A DNA stretch of 64,000 nt from Flavobacterium urocaniciphilum (GCF_900110615.1 NZ_FOEI01000004.1:211621-275620); one strand, 5' to 3'; shown: positions 8,497 through 16,818, counted from the first letter of the stretch. Notes: generated by a model not told the origin, from the letters alone. Translations and numbers: made by a program.

Positions 8497-10025
8497 ATTT
8501 ACAACAAATAGTTAAAAGAGGAAATTCTTTAGCTAAAATAATGCAACAATTACATTATTTTAAAAATGGCATTCCGAAAATTAACTTATACAAAACGGCT
8601 ACTATTAATGATGGGATTTTTAAATTTTCTGAAAAAGAAGTAGAAGAATTTTGTACGTATTTTGACAAGCATAAACATAAATATTCTATTGAGAAATTTG
8701 TTCCCGCTAGTGGTGCTGCAACGCGTATGTTTAAGTCGTTGAATGAATTTTTAACGCAATTTAATCCAGAAACTGACACGATAAATTCGTACATTAATTT
8801 AAAAAAGGATAAAGACTTATCATTATTTATTGTTGGTTTAAGGAGTTTTCCATTTTACAACGAATTAAAAGAAAAAACGAAAGCTTTATTTAAAGACTAT
8901 CCAACCTATAATTCTGACCAAAAAGTTTATGCCATAATAAAAGCATTATTAACCGAAGAAGGTTTAAATTATGCTAATAAACCAAAAGGAATTTTACCTT
9001 TTCATATTGAAAATAATGAAATTCTGACGCCAATTGACGAACATGTTTTTGAAACAGAGTTTTACAAAAAACCAAATCAAAAATCGAAAATTCATTTTAC
9101 AGTTACTAAGGAATTTGAAAAAGATTTTTTAGCCATTACTAATAAATACGAGAATTTAGAAATTAGTTTTTCATATCAAGATCAAACTACGGATACCATT
9201 TCTGTAAACGCAGACAACACTCCATTTAGAATTGAAAATAACGAACTGTTTTTCAGACCAGGCGGACATGGCGCTTTAATTGAAAACTTAAACCAATTAC
9301 AATCTGAAGTTATTTTCATTAAAAATATTGATAACGTTTCGCAAATCAATAGAGAATTAATTTTAAATAATAAAAAACTAATTGGCGGAATTTTATTGTA
9401 TACCAAAAGACAAGTTGAAAACTTCTTAAAAAAATTAATTAAAGAAGATTTCAATCAAACTGACATTAAAGAAATTGTCAATTTTGTTGAAACTAAGATG
9501 TCATTTCCTTTACCTGAAGAATTTCAAATGTTTCAACCCGAATATCAAAAAGAATATTTAATTAAAATATTAAATCGTCCTATTCGAGTTTGTGGAATGG
9601 TTAAAAACGAAGGTGAACCAGGCGGCGGTCCATTTTGGATTCAAGATGAAAAAGGAAGATATACTTTACAAATTGTTGAATCTTCTCAAATTGATTTAAC
9701 CAACGAAAACCAACGTACTATTTTTAAAAATTCTACTCATTTTAACCCAGTAGATATCGTTTGTAGCGTAAAAGATTTTGAAGGCAACAAGTTCGATTTA
9801 ACCAAATTCGTAGACGACAAGGCCGCATTTATTACGGAAAAAACTAAATACGGCAAACCAATTAAAGCTTTTGAATTACCAGGCTTATGGAATGGTGCCA
9901 TGGCTAAATGGACAACTATTTTTGTGGAAGTTCCAATTGAAACATTTAATCCTGTAAAAAAAGTCAACGATTTATTAAAACCAGCACACCAACCCAACAG
10001 TTTAGACAATAATTCTGCCTTATAA
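8472..10025 (+). CDS. DUF4301 family protein
   Basis: 517 residues, full length for this Bacteroidota family. Notable motifs are VPASGAATRMFKSL near residue 78, FRPGGHGALIENLNQL near 259, and VKNEGEPGGGPFWI near 380. The GGHGALIENL-type segment resembles the substrate loops of sugar-nucleotidyltransferases, but I do not see a clear nucleotide-binding N-terminus and the function is not known. Its start lies inside the end of pnuC and its stop overlaps the arfB start (TAATG), so translation is probably coupled to both. Confidence 0.85.
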   Translation: MEKIFSEIDLQQIVKRGNSLAKIMQQLHYFKNGIPKINLYKTATINDGIFKFSEKEVEEFCTYFDKHKHKYSIEKFVPASGAATRMFKSLNEFLTQFNPETDTINSYINLKKDKDLSLFIVGLRSFPFYNELKEKTKALFKDYPTYNSDQKVYAIIKALLTEEGLNYANKPKGILPFHIENNEILTPIDEHVFETEFYKKPNQKSKIHFTVTKEFEKDFLAITNKYENLEISFSYQDQTTDTISVNADNTPFRIENNELFFRPGGHGALIENLNQLQSEVIFIKNIDNVSQINRELILNNKKLIGGILLYTKRQVENFLKKLIKEDFNQTDIKEIVNFVETKMSFPLPEEFQMFQPEYQKEYLIKILNRPIRVCGMVKNEGEPGGGPFWIQDEKGRYTLQIVESSQIDLTNENQRTIFKNSTHFNPVDIVCSVKDFEGNKFDLTKFVDDKAAFITEKTKYGKPIKAFELPGLWNGAMAKWTTIFVEVPIETFNPVKKVNDLLKPAHQPNSLDNNSAL

Positions 10026-10426
10026 TGAACACAGAAATAATTGCATCTGAATTAAACTTCAAAGCCGTTAGAAGTAGTGGTGCAGGCGGTCAAAACGTTA
10101 ATAAAGTTTCTTCCAAAATGGTTTTAATTTTTGATGTCGCAACTTCTTTTGGCTTAAATGAAGAAGAAAAAGTATTACTTCAAACGAAATTAAAAACAAA
10201 AATCTCTCAAGATAATTTATTGATTTTAACGTGTGATGAAGATCGAAGTCAACTCAAAAATAAACGAATTATCATCAAACGATTTTTCGAAATCTTAGAA
10301 AAAGCATTAGCCAAACCAAAAGAGCGTAAAGCCACCAAAATCTCAAAAGGAGCGAACGAAAAACGCATTCAAGAAAAGAAAAAAGCAGGTGAAATTAAAG
10401 CGAATAGAAAAAAATTAGACTTTTAA
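10025..10426 (+). CDS. arfB: Peptidyl-tRNA hydrolase ArfB-like ribosome rescue factor
   Basis: 133 residues. The class I release-factor catalytic domain is present with GGQ at 21-23 in SSGAGGQNVNKVSSK; there is no stop-codon recognition domain. The C-terminal tail (residues about 95-133) is rich in Lys and Arg (KPKERKATK, EKKKAGEIKANRKKLDF), as needed to enter the empty mRNA channel of a stalled 30S subunit. Frees ribosomes stuck at mRNA ends. The start ATG overlaps the stop of the preceding gene by one base. Confidence 0.93.
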   Translation: MNTEIIASELNFKAVRSSGAGGQNVNKVSSKMVLIFDVATSFGLNEEEKVLLQTKLKTKISQDNLLILTCDEDRSQLKNKRIIIKRFFEILEKALAKPKERKATKISKGANEKRIQEKKKAGEIKANRKKLDF

Positions 10427-10428
10427 AA

Positions 10429-10460
10429 TTGGATTTTTAATTTAAAGAGTTCTATCTTTG
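10429..10460 (+). promoter_or_regulatory. Promoter upstream of the TPP riboswitch
   Basis: TATCTTTG at 10453-10460 matches TAnnTTTG; TTG at 10429-10431 is 21 bases upstream. The riboswitch begins only a few bases after, so the receptor gene has its own regulated transcript separate from arfB. Confidence 0.65.
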
Positions 10461-10463
10461 CAC

Positions 10464-10548
10464 TGTCTCAAAGGGGTGCTTGTTTTTACAGGCTGAGATT
10501 ATACCCATAGAACCTGGGCGGGTAATGCTGCCAAGGAAATCAGAGAAA
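10464..10548 (+). ncRNA. TPP riboswitch (THI element)
   Basis: The conserved THI-box blocks occur in order: AAAGGGGTGC (10470-10479), GGCTGAGAT (10491-10499), ACCC followed by GAACCTGGGCGGGTAATGC (10510-10528) and CAAGGAAATC. A closing P1 pairing of TCTC (10466-10469) with GAGA (10543-10546) fits. This aptamer binds thiamine pyrophosphate and represses the downstream gene when thiamine is plentiful. No U-rich terminator follows; a 7-bp hairpin (10560-10579) and another over the start codon suggest control of translation. Confidence 0.96.
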
Positions 10549-10626
10549 CCACTTAAAAAATCATTCTAAACGGAATGATGGAATCTCACAAACATTAATT
10601 ATTTAACCAGAGTAATTACCCCTTTT

Positions 10627-10645
10627 ATTCGTAGCATTTACGAAT
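10627..10645 (+). promoter_or_regulatory. Hairpin covering the receptor start codon
   Basis: ATTCGTA (10627-10633) pairs perfectly with TACGAAT (10639-10645) around a five-base loop. The first ATG of the receptor gene starts at 10644, inside the 3' arm. It could be the expression platform of the riboswitch, but this is inference. Confidence 0.4.
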
Positions 10646-12830
10646 GATGAATACAATTATCAAAAGAGCAAAGAGCCAAGAATCAAAGACAAAAGTGTTT
10701 AAAATCAAAACTACTTTTTACTTTTTACTTTTTACTTGTGTCTTATTTGCCCAAGAACAACCCAAAGATTCTGTAAAATCGATTGAAGAAGTTTTGATTT
10801 ACGGAGTTCGAGCTAAAGACAAAAATCCAATTACCTTTACTAATGTTAGCAAAACACAAATTGCACCTCGAAATTTAGGTCAAGACATTCCGATTCTTTT
10901 AAATTATTTACCTTCAGTAGTAACTACAACTGATGCAGGAGCCGGAGTTGGTTATACCTATATGCGTGTTCGTGGATCAGATGGTTCTCGTATTAACGTA
11001 ACCTTGAACGGAATTCCATTTAACGATAGTGAAAGTCAGGGTACGTATTTTGTAAACTTACCTGATTTCGCTTCTTCTTTAGAAAGCATCCAATTACAAC
11101 GTGGTGTTGGAACTTCAACAAGTGGTGCTGGTGCTTTTGGAGCGAGTTTAAATTTACAAACTAAAGCTTCTCAACAAAATGGTTATGCCGAATTATCGAA
11201 TTCTATTGGTAGTTTCAATACAAGAAAACACACATTAGCCTTCGGAACAGGTTTACACAACAATTTCGAAATGAATGCTCGCGTTTCAAAAATCGAATCA
11301 GATGGATTTATCGATAGAGCCTCTTCAAATTTATTTGGCTATTATTTCGATGCGAATTACATCACTAAAAACACCATCATCAAAGCAATTGCTTTCGGCG
11401 GAAAAGAAAAAACGTATCAAGCTTGGTATGGCATTGAAGATGAAGATAAATTAAGAAACGACAGAACTTTCAATCCAGCCGGAATGTATTTTGATGCAAA
11501 TGGCGACATGCAATTTTACGATGATGAAACCGATAATTACTGGCAAAATCATTTTCAATTGCATTGGAATCAGAAATTAAATTCAAAATGGCAATCGAAT
11601 GTTGCGTTACACTATACATTAGGGAAAGGATATTTCAAACAATACAAAGAAGATGAAGCTTTCGCGGATTATAATTTAGCAGATTTTGGTTCAATTACTA
11701 CAACCGATTTAGTTAGAAAACGTTGGTTAGATAATGATTTCTTCGGAACAACTTTCTCTTTAAACTATAAAAATGAAAAAACAGATTTCATCATTGGTGG
11801 AGCTGCTAACAAATACCAAGGTAAACATTTTGGAGAAGTAGTTTGGACACAATATTACGTGCCAACAGCCAATAAATATTATGATAATTTCGGAAATAAA
11901 AATGATGTAAATTTCTATTCGAAAGCTTCACAACAAGTAGGAAAATTTAATGTATTTGCCGATTTACAATACCGTATGGTTTTCTACCAAGCGAATAGTA
12001 CAAAGTTTGATGATGTAAACGACACGTTCCGTTTCTTTAATCCGAAAGCTGGTATTACGTATACTTTAAATAATTCTAGTTCTGTTTATGGTTATTTCGG
12101 AATCGCAAACAAAGAACCACGTAGAGATGATTATGAAAATGGAAGTATCAAATCGGAGCGTTTACATGATTTCGAATTAGGTTATAAATTCAGAAATACT
12201 AAAGCTTTTGTAAACATTAATGCGTTCTACATGAAATATAAAAATCAATTAGTTGCTACAGGAGCGTTAAATGATGTTGGAAGTCCGATTTTTGCAAACA
12301 GTGGAAAAAGTTACCGCGCTGGAATTGAAATTGAATCGGCAATTAAACCTTATAAATGGTTAACTGTTGCTCCGAATATTACAATTAGCACTAATAAAAA
12401 CGAAGACTTCTATTTTCAAAGAGATGGAATGTTACAAAATTTAGGCAATACAAATATTGCGTATTCTCCAAATTTAGTAGCAGGAAACGCCATAACTTTC
12501 ACACCAATAAATGCGTTACAAATTACATTCTTAACAAAATTTGTGGGCGAACAATTTATGGGAAATATTGATGCTGAAAAATCAGTTTTACCAGATTATA
12601 CCACATCCGATTTAAACATTTCGTACGAATGGAAAATCAATAAAGGAATTAAATCTATTGTATTTTCTGGATTAGTGAATAATATTTTTGATAGAACTTA
12701 CGAATCAAATGGGTATTTCTATACATATGACGATACTTGGAGCGGTCCAGGAACAACAACTATTGAAGGCGCAGGATTTTATCCACAAGCTGGAATCAAT
12801 TTCTTAGCTGGAATGAATTTGAAATTTTAG
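10644..12830 (+). CDS. TonB-dependent outer-membrane receptor, probably for thiamine
   Basis: 728 residues. A signal-peptide core (TTFYFLLFTCVLFAQ) follows an unusually long basic leader; a second ATG is three bases downstream and a GTG at codon 18 would give a cleaner signal, so the exact start is uncertain. A plug domain follows (about 45-170: EEVLIYGVRAK, YMRVRGSDGSRINVTLNGIPFNDSES, LQRGVGTSTSGAGAFGASL), then a 22-strand-type barrel ending in NFLAGMNLKF with the terminal Phe needed for BAM insertion. The TPP riboswitch immediately upstream identifies the cargo as thiamine or a derivative rather than a siderophore. Confidence 0.93.
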   Translation: MMNTIIKRAKSQESKTKVFKIKTTFYFLLFTCVLFAQEQPKDSVKSIEEVLIYGVRAKDKNPITFTNVSKTQIAPRNLGQDIPILLNYLPSVVTTTDAGAGVGYTYMRVRGSDGSRINVTLNGIPFNDSESQGTYFVNLPDFASSLESIQLQRGVGTSTSGAGAFGASLNLQTKASQQNGYAELSNSIGSFNTRKHTLAFGTGLHNNFEMNARVSKIESDGFIDRASSNLFGYYFDANYITKNTIIKAIAFGGKEKTYQAWYGIEDEDKLRNDRTFNPAGMYFDANGDMQFYDDETDNYWQNHFQLHWNQKLNSKWQSNVALHYTLGKGYFKQYKEDEAFADYNLADFGSITTTDLVRKRWLDNDFFGTTFSLNYKNEKTDFIIGGAANKYQGKHFGEVVWTQYYVPTANKYYDNFGNKNDVNFYSKASQQVGKFNVFADLQYRMVFYQANSTKFDDVNDTFRFFNPKAGITYTLNNSSSVYGYFGIANKEPRRDDYENGSIKSERLHDFELGYKFRNTKAFVNINAFYMKYKNQLVATGALNDVGSPIFANSGKSYRAGIEIESAIKPYKWLTVAPNITISTNKNEDFYFQRDGMLQNLGNTNIAYSPNLVAGNAITFTPINALQITFLTKFVGEQFMGNIDAEKSVLPDYTTSDLNISYEWKINKGIKSIVFSGLVNNIFDRTYESNGYFYTYDDTWSGPGTTTIEGAGFYPQAGINFLAGMNLKF

Positions 12831-12851
12831 TTAGTTTAAATTTTGAAGTTA

Positions 12852-12886
12852 AAAAAAGGTTAGTTGTAATGACTAACCTTTTTTGT
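12852..12886 (+). terminator. Bidirectional terminator
   Basis: GGTTAGT pairs with ACTAACC around TGTAATG, with an A-run on the left and a T-run on the right. It separates the receptor gene from the convergent lipoprotein gene. Confidence 0.85.
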
Positions 12887-12900
12887 TTTTATCTTTTAAT

Positions 12901-13329
12901 TTAGTTATAAACCTTTATAGTAGTTGCATCAATAATTTGTACGCGATACATTTTCATTGGATATTCTTTTCCTGAAGCCAAACCTGTAAATAAGCTATAC
13001 TGCGCATCATCACAAGAACAAATTGCATTGATACTACTAATTGACATAGTAGAACAATCAGAAAGTGGTTGATTAGGACAAGCCGCATCATAAGCTACAT
13101 AACCGCTTCCTGTATTAAAAACAATAATTCCTCTTACTCCAACTCCCGCTGCATTTACATAAACTGCATTTGATGGGTATTGCAAACTCGAATATTGAGG
13201 AAAATTCATATTTAAATTGATTTCAAAAGAATAGTTTGGAATATAGGGATTATTGTTAATGGTATTATGATCCTTTTCACAAGACAAACAAAACAATAGT
13301 AAAACAATTATGCTAAAAAATCTTTTCAT
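12901..13329 (-). CDS. Degenerate Rieske-like lipoprotein
   Basis: 142 residues. Lipoprotein signal MKRFFSIIVLLLFCLSC (Cys17). The C-terminal half follows the Rieske [2Fe-2S] layout, with CPN at 84-86 and CSCD at 104-107 ahead of AQYSLFTG, where true Rieske proteins have CxH and CxxH. Both cysteine positions are kept, but both histidine ligands are replaced (Asn86, Asp107). A normal Rieske cluster is therefore unlikely; it may bind another cofactor or none. Bacteroidota have similar lipoproteins, and this one is divergent from greA. Function unknown. Confidence 0.6.
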   Translation of the reverse strand: MKRFFSIIVLLLFCLSCEKDHNTINNNPYIPNYSFEINLNMNFPQYSSLQYPSNAVYVNAAGVGVRGIIVFNTGSGYVAYDAACPNQPLSDCSTMSISSINAICSCDDAQYSLFTGLASGKEYPMKMYRVQIIDATTIKVYN

Positions 13330-13414
13330 TTTTGTATTTTATTATAGATATCAAATTTAATTTATTTATATTTGACAAACTAATTTAGTAAACGAAAATT
13401 ATTTAAATAAATTA

Positions 13415-13422
13415 TATCTTTG
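13415..13422 (+). promoter_or_regulatory. -7 element of greA
   Basis: TATCTTTG matches TAnnTTTG. No good -33 element is seen. Transcription would begin about 13428, right at the foot of the leader hairpin. Confidence 0.55.
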
Positions 13423-13429
13423 TAAAAAG

Positions 13430-13453
13430 AATCCCATCGTTGTGGGATTTTTT
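13430..13453 (+). terminator. Terminator-like hairpin in the greA leader
   Basis: AATCCCA (13430-13436) pairs perfectly with TGGGATT (13443-13449) around TCGTTG, followed by TTTT. It lies between the greA promoter and the start codon 24 bases later, and the gene upstream points the other way, so it can only act on the greA transcript itself. Confidence 0.6.
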
Positions 13454-13476
13454 CTATTTTATAAATTAATGAAGTT

Positions 13477-13953
13477 ATGAGCGCAGTATCTTATTACACA
13501 GTTGAAGGATTAAAAAAATTAAAAGACGAGTTAGAACAACTAAAATCTATAGAACGCCCAAAAGCATCACAAGCCATCGCTGAAGCAAGAGATAAAGGAG
13601 ATTTATCTGAAAATGCAGAATATGATGCTGCAAAAGAAGCGCAAGGATTATTAGAAATGAAAATAGCAAAAATGGAAGAATTAGTTTCTAACGCTAGAAT
13701 CATTGACGAATCTACTTTAGATTTATCTAAAGCTTTAGTACTTTCAACAGTAAAAATAAAAAATCAAACGAACGGAATGGAACTAAAATATACTTTGGTT
13801 GCAGAAAGTGAAGCTGATTTAAAAACAGGAAAAATATCGGTAACTTCTCCAATTGGAAAAGGGTTATTAGGTAAAAAAGTAGGTGAAATTGCTGAAATTA
13901 GTGTTCCAAACGGAAAATTAAATTTCGAAATTTTAGAAATTACACGTGACTAA
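13477..13953 (+). CDS. greA: Transcription elongation factor GreA
   Basis: 158 residues, normal length. The N-terminal coiled coil (about 10-76) carries the signature AIAEARDKGDLSENAEYDAA; the acidic Asp/Glu at its tip (DLSENAE) are those that coordinate magnesium in the polymerase active site. The C-terminal FKBP-like domain ends SPIGKGLLGKKVGEIAEI and PNGKLNFEILEI. Rescues backtracked RNA polymerase by stimulating transcript cleavage. It has its own promoter and an odd leader hairpin. Confidence 0.97.
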   Translation: MSAVSYYTVEGLKKLKDELEQLKSIERPKASQAIAEARDKGDLSENAEYDAAKEAQGLLEMKIAKMEELVSNARIIDESTLDLSKALVLSTVKIKNQTNGMELKYTLVAESEADLKTGKISVTSPIGKGLLGKKVGEIAEISVPNGKLNFEILEITRD

Positions 13954-14074
13954 GACAATTTGCCGATTAGGCAATATGTCTATGTGCCAATTTAAAAAGT
14001 AATCAGAAAATTAGTTTATTTTCACAAAGTAAATCATTGAAAATTGGCTAATTGACAAATTGAAAATTAATACT

Positions 14075-14464
14075 ATGAGTTCTATTTTCACAAAAATCAT
14101 CAACGGTGAAATTCCGTGTTATAAAATAACAGAAACGGAAGATTTTATTGCTTTTTTGGATGTTAATCCGAATGCTAAAGGACATACTTTATGTGTACCG
14201 AAGCAGGAAATCAATAAAATTTTCGACATGGAAGAAGAACTATATTTGGGGTTAATGGCTTTTTCTAGAAAAGTAGCCATTGCTTTAGAAAAAACAGTTC
14301 CTTGTAAAAGAATTGGTGTTGCAGTTGTAGGTTTAGAAGTACCACACGTACACGTTCATCTAATTCCTCTACACGATATGGACGATATGCGTTTTCAACG
14401 AAAAACAGCTTTAACTCCAGAAGAATTTACAACATTAGCCAGTCAAATTGCTGAAAATTTATAA
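14075..14464 (+). CDS. HIT family nucleotide hydrolase/transferase
   Basis: 129 residues from the ATG that begins MSSIFTKIINGEIPCYK, the standard HIT start; a TTG five codons earlier is possible but unneeded. The histidine triad H91-V-H93-V-H95 lies in VPHVHVHLIPL. Members of this Hint-like group hydrolyse adenosine 5'-phosphoramidates and related AMP conjugates. It follows greA by about 120 bases and ends in a clear terminator. Confidence 0.93.
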   Translation: MSSIFTKIINGEIPCYKITETEDFIAFLDVNPNAKGHTLCVPKQEINKIFDMEEELYLGLMAFSRKVAIALEKTVPCKRIGVAVVGLEVPHVHVHLIPLHDMDDMRFQRKTALTPEEFTTLASQIAENL

Positions 14465-14471
14465 AACTTAC

Positions 14472-14507
14472 ATCCACAAATTTTAATACAGTTTGTGGAT
14501 TTTTTTT
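14472..14507 (+). terminator. Terminator after the HIT gene
   Basis: ATCCACAAA (14472-14480) pairs with TTTGTGGAT (14492-14500) around an 11-base loop, followed by a run of T. Confidence 0.9.
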
Positions 14508-14516
14508 GTTTTAAAT

Positions 14517-15416
14517 ATGAAAAAACTCATCCTCTTTTTATTATTTACAAACTGTATATTTTCACAAGAAGTTCCTTCTGAAAACTATATTTGGTTCTAC
14601 AATCATGTTAACGAAAATGGAATTGATGCCATTATTGGAGCCAAAAATTGTTATATTAGAGAAGAAGCATCTACTAACAGCTCTTTAAAAGATTCTTTGC
14701 AAATTGGCACTAAAATCAAAATCATTAAAAACACTGAAGAATACCTCAACATTAAAGGTTTAAGTTTATCTTGGGTTGAAATTGAATATCAAAAAAACAA
14801 TTCAATTATGACTGGTTTTCTTTGGAAAGGTTTTATCGCATTAGGATACACTACAAGAGGAAACACTACTTTTTTAACGACAATTGATTCTAAATACACC
14901 AAAAAAGTAAAAAATGAATATGGCGAATTTGATACAGAATTTTATAAAATTTCAATTAAAGCAATAAATTCCGACAATCAAATTATTGGCGAAAAATCAT
15001 TTTCAAATCAACTTGCAGAAAGTCTGTTTTTTCAAAATTCAGCAATTAATAGTTGGGGATTAAAAGACTTAAAAGACATTTATCGAATTTCTTTTAGTGG
15101 TGAAGCCTGCGGTATTCCAACTTATCATAATTATTTTGGCTGGAATGGAAAAGAATTTCTAGCACTTCCTGAAAAAATGGATGTTGGCGATGCAGGAGCT
15201 TATTATCACAACGAAGAATTCATTTTTCCAAAAGAAAAAGGTGGACAACCTAATACAATTATTAAAAACATAACAGAAGCTGAAAATACAGACGATAGTT
15301 TGGAAAGTTATAGTTTTTTAGTAAAAAAATCGATCGAATATTACTCTTGGGATGGTAAAAATTTCAAATTAATTAAAACCAAAAAATTGAAACCCTACAT
15401 TGAAAAAGAAAATTAA
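14517..15416 (+). CDS. Exported SH3b-like protein of unknown function
   Basis: 299 residues starting at MKKLILFLLFTNCIFSQ, a clean signal peptide; an upstream in-frame TTG lies inside the terminator and is rejected. Residues about 35-105 (AKNCYIREEASTNSSLKDSLQIGTKIKII ... GFLWKGFIAL) have the pattern of a bacterial SH3 domain: YIRxxAs, a turn with an xIGTKIKI strand, and a closing W/Y strand. Such domains often bind wall peptides. The rest is not recognised. The start codon is only a few bases after the terminator T-run, so there is no room for a promoter in between. Its stop overlaps the convergent histidine kinase stop. Confidence 0.7.
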   Translation: MKKLILFLLFTNCIFSQEVPSENYIWFYNHVNENGIDAIIGAKNCYIREEASTNSSLKDSLQIGTKIKIIKNTEEYLNIKGLSLSWVEIEYQKNNSIMTGFLWKGFIALGYTTRGNTTFLTTIDSKYTKKVKNEYGEFDTEFYKISIKAINSDNQIIGEKSFSNQLAESLFFQNSAINSWGLKDLKDIYRISFSGEACGIPTYHNYFGWNGKEFLALPEKMDVGDAGAYYHNEEFIFPKEKGGQPNTIIKNITEAENTDDSLESYSFLVKKSIEYYSWDGKNFKLIKTKKLKPYIEKEN

Positions 15417-16561
15417 TTTTCTTTTCTAAAACTCATTTGCATGGTTGTTCCTTTTCCTAATTCGGAATGCACCACTCGAATTTTACCTTTATGATATTCT
15501 TGTACAATTCTTTTCGTAAGCGACAACCCTAATCCCCAACCTCTTTTTTTAGAAGTATAACCGGGCTCAAAAACCGTTTTAAATTTATTTTTAGGAATAC
15601 CAACTCCTGTATCAACAATAGTGATGTATACATTATTATCGCCTTCAACAATTTCAATAGATAGTTTCCCTTTTCCTTTCATCGCATCGATGGCATTTTT
15701 TACTAAATTTTCAATTGTCCAACTGTGTAAGGTCGGATTAATTAAAGCATAAATTGGTTTTTCGGGCGCTCTAAACTCAAATAAAACTTGTTTAGAAACT
15801 CTCGATTGTAAATATTCAAAAGATGCTTTTGTTTGCTCTACAATATTCATTTTTTCCAGAATGGGCTCACTTCCAATTTTAGAAAAACGATCGGTAATAG
15901 TTTGTAAGCGATTGATGTCTTTTTCAATTTCTGTAATGGTAGTTTCATCAATATTTTCCAATTTTAACAACTCCAACCAACCAATTAAAGACGACAAAGG
16001 TGTACCAATTTGATGCGCCGTTTCTTTCGCCATACCCGCCCAAAGTTTGTTTTGGGTTGCCATTTTGGTTGCACGATAAAAATTATATACCACACCGCCA
16101 AATAAGAACGCTACTAATAATAATGCAATTGGATAATATTTTAGTTTATTTAACATTGGCGAATCACCATAATAAACCAAATTATAATCGTTTGGTGCAA
16201 ATTGAACTTTTATAGGATTGTTTTGATTTTTAATCGTATTTAAAAACGCTTTGACTTTTAGGGAATCATTTTCTATCGTACCTAAATTCAAATTACTTAA
16301 AATGACACCTTTTTTATCGGTAAGAATTAGCGGAATATTTTTATTGTTTTCAATGATAAAAGTAGGTAAAGAAATGTCTGCATCAATATCTGAATTTCTA
16401 ATATTTTTTAATGCTTTTGCCCAAAGTTCTACTTTACTACGTTCTTCTTCTTTAAAAATTTGAAAAAGTAAATAGGTATTCCATAAAATGAAAGTAGCAA
16501 TTAAAAACGAGGAAACAATAATGACCCAACGCGTAAGATTTCTTTTTTCAGAGAATTGCAT
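15413..16561 (-). CDS. Membrane sensor histidine kinase
   Basis: 382 residues. Two membrane segments (about 13-32 and 144-162) bracket a sensor domain of roughly 110 residues facing the periplasm. The phosphoacceptor H-box is ETAHQIGTPLSSLIGWLELL with His183. The ATPase part has the N-box NLVKNAIDAMKGKGKL, G1 DTGVGIP, F-box FKTVFEPGYTSK and G2 RGWGLGLSLTKRI. There is no HAMP or receiver domain and no response regulator beside it, so it is an orphan kinase whose partner and signal cannot be told from here. It is divergent from the flavin reductase gene across a palindromic repeat. Confidence 0.92.
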   Translation of the reverse strand: MQFSEKRNLTRWVIIVSSFLIATFILWNTYLLFQIFKEEERSKVELWAKALKNIRNSDIDADISLPTFIIENNKNIPLILTDKKGVILSNLNLGTIENDSLKVKAFLNTIKNQNNPIKVQFAPNDYNLVYYGDSPMLNKLKYYPIALLLVAFLFGGVVYNFYRATKMATQNKLWAGMAKETAHQIGTPLSSLIGWLELLKLENIDETTITEIEKDINRLQTITDRFSKIGSEPILEKMNIVEQTKASFEYLQSRVSKQVLFEFRAPEKPIYALINPTLHSWTIENLVKNAIDAMKGKGKLSIEIVEGDNNVYITIVDTGVGIPKNKFKTVFEPGYTSKKRGWGLGLSLTKRIVQEYHKGKIRVVHSELGKGTTMQMSFRKEN

Positions 16562-16642
16562 GTAACGTATTTTAAGTAAAAATAATAAAAAGTGAATAGT
16601 GATTAGAGAATAGTGAATAGTTTTTTTGATTTTTTTAAATGA

Positions 16643-16759
16643 GCCACGAATTCACGAATTAAAAAATCACATAAAATTGATATCGACTTGGTCGATTAAT
16701 AATTCGAATTAAAAATTAGAACTTAATTTTTCAAGAAAATAAATTCGAAAATTCGTGGC
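16643..16759. repeat. Palindromic intergenic element, copy 1
   Basis: About 117 bases starting GCCACGAATTCACGAATT and ending AATTCGTGGC, which are inverted repeats of each other. The middle has a second palindrome, ATCGACTTGGTCGAT, next to TAATAATTCGAATT. A second copy with identical ends and a related core lies in inverted orientation at 38067-38185. Both sit between divergent genes. MITE- or REP-like. Confidence 0.75.
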
Positions 16760-16810
16760 AAAAAAGTAACAAGATTCCCAAAAAGTAATAATCAATAATT
16801 GGATTTGCTT

Positions 16811-16818
16811 TATATTTG
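16811..16818 (+). promoter_or_regulatory. -7 element of the flavin reductase gene
   Basis: TATATTTG, an exact match to TAnnTTTG, 14 bases before the ATG. No -33 element at a normal distance. Confidence 0.55.

Noticed and set aside
10644..12830. Siderophore receptor.
   Set aside because: The TPP riboswitch directly upstream points to thiamine, and no siderophore or Fur-type site is seen.
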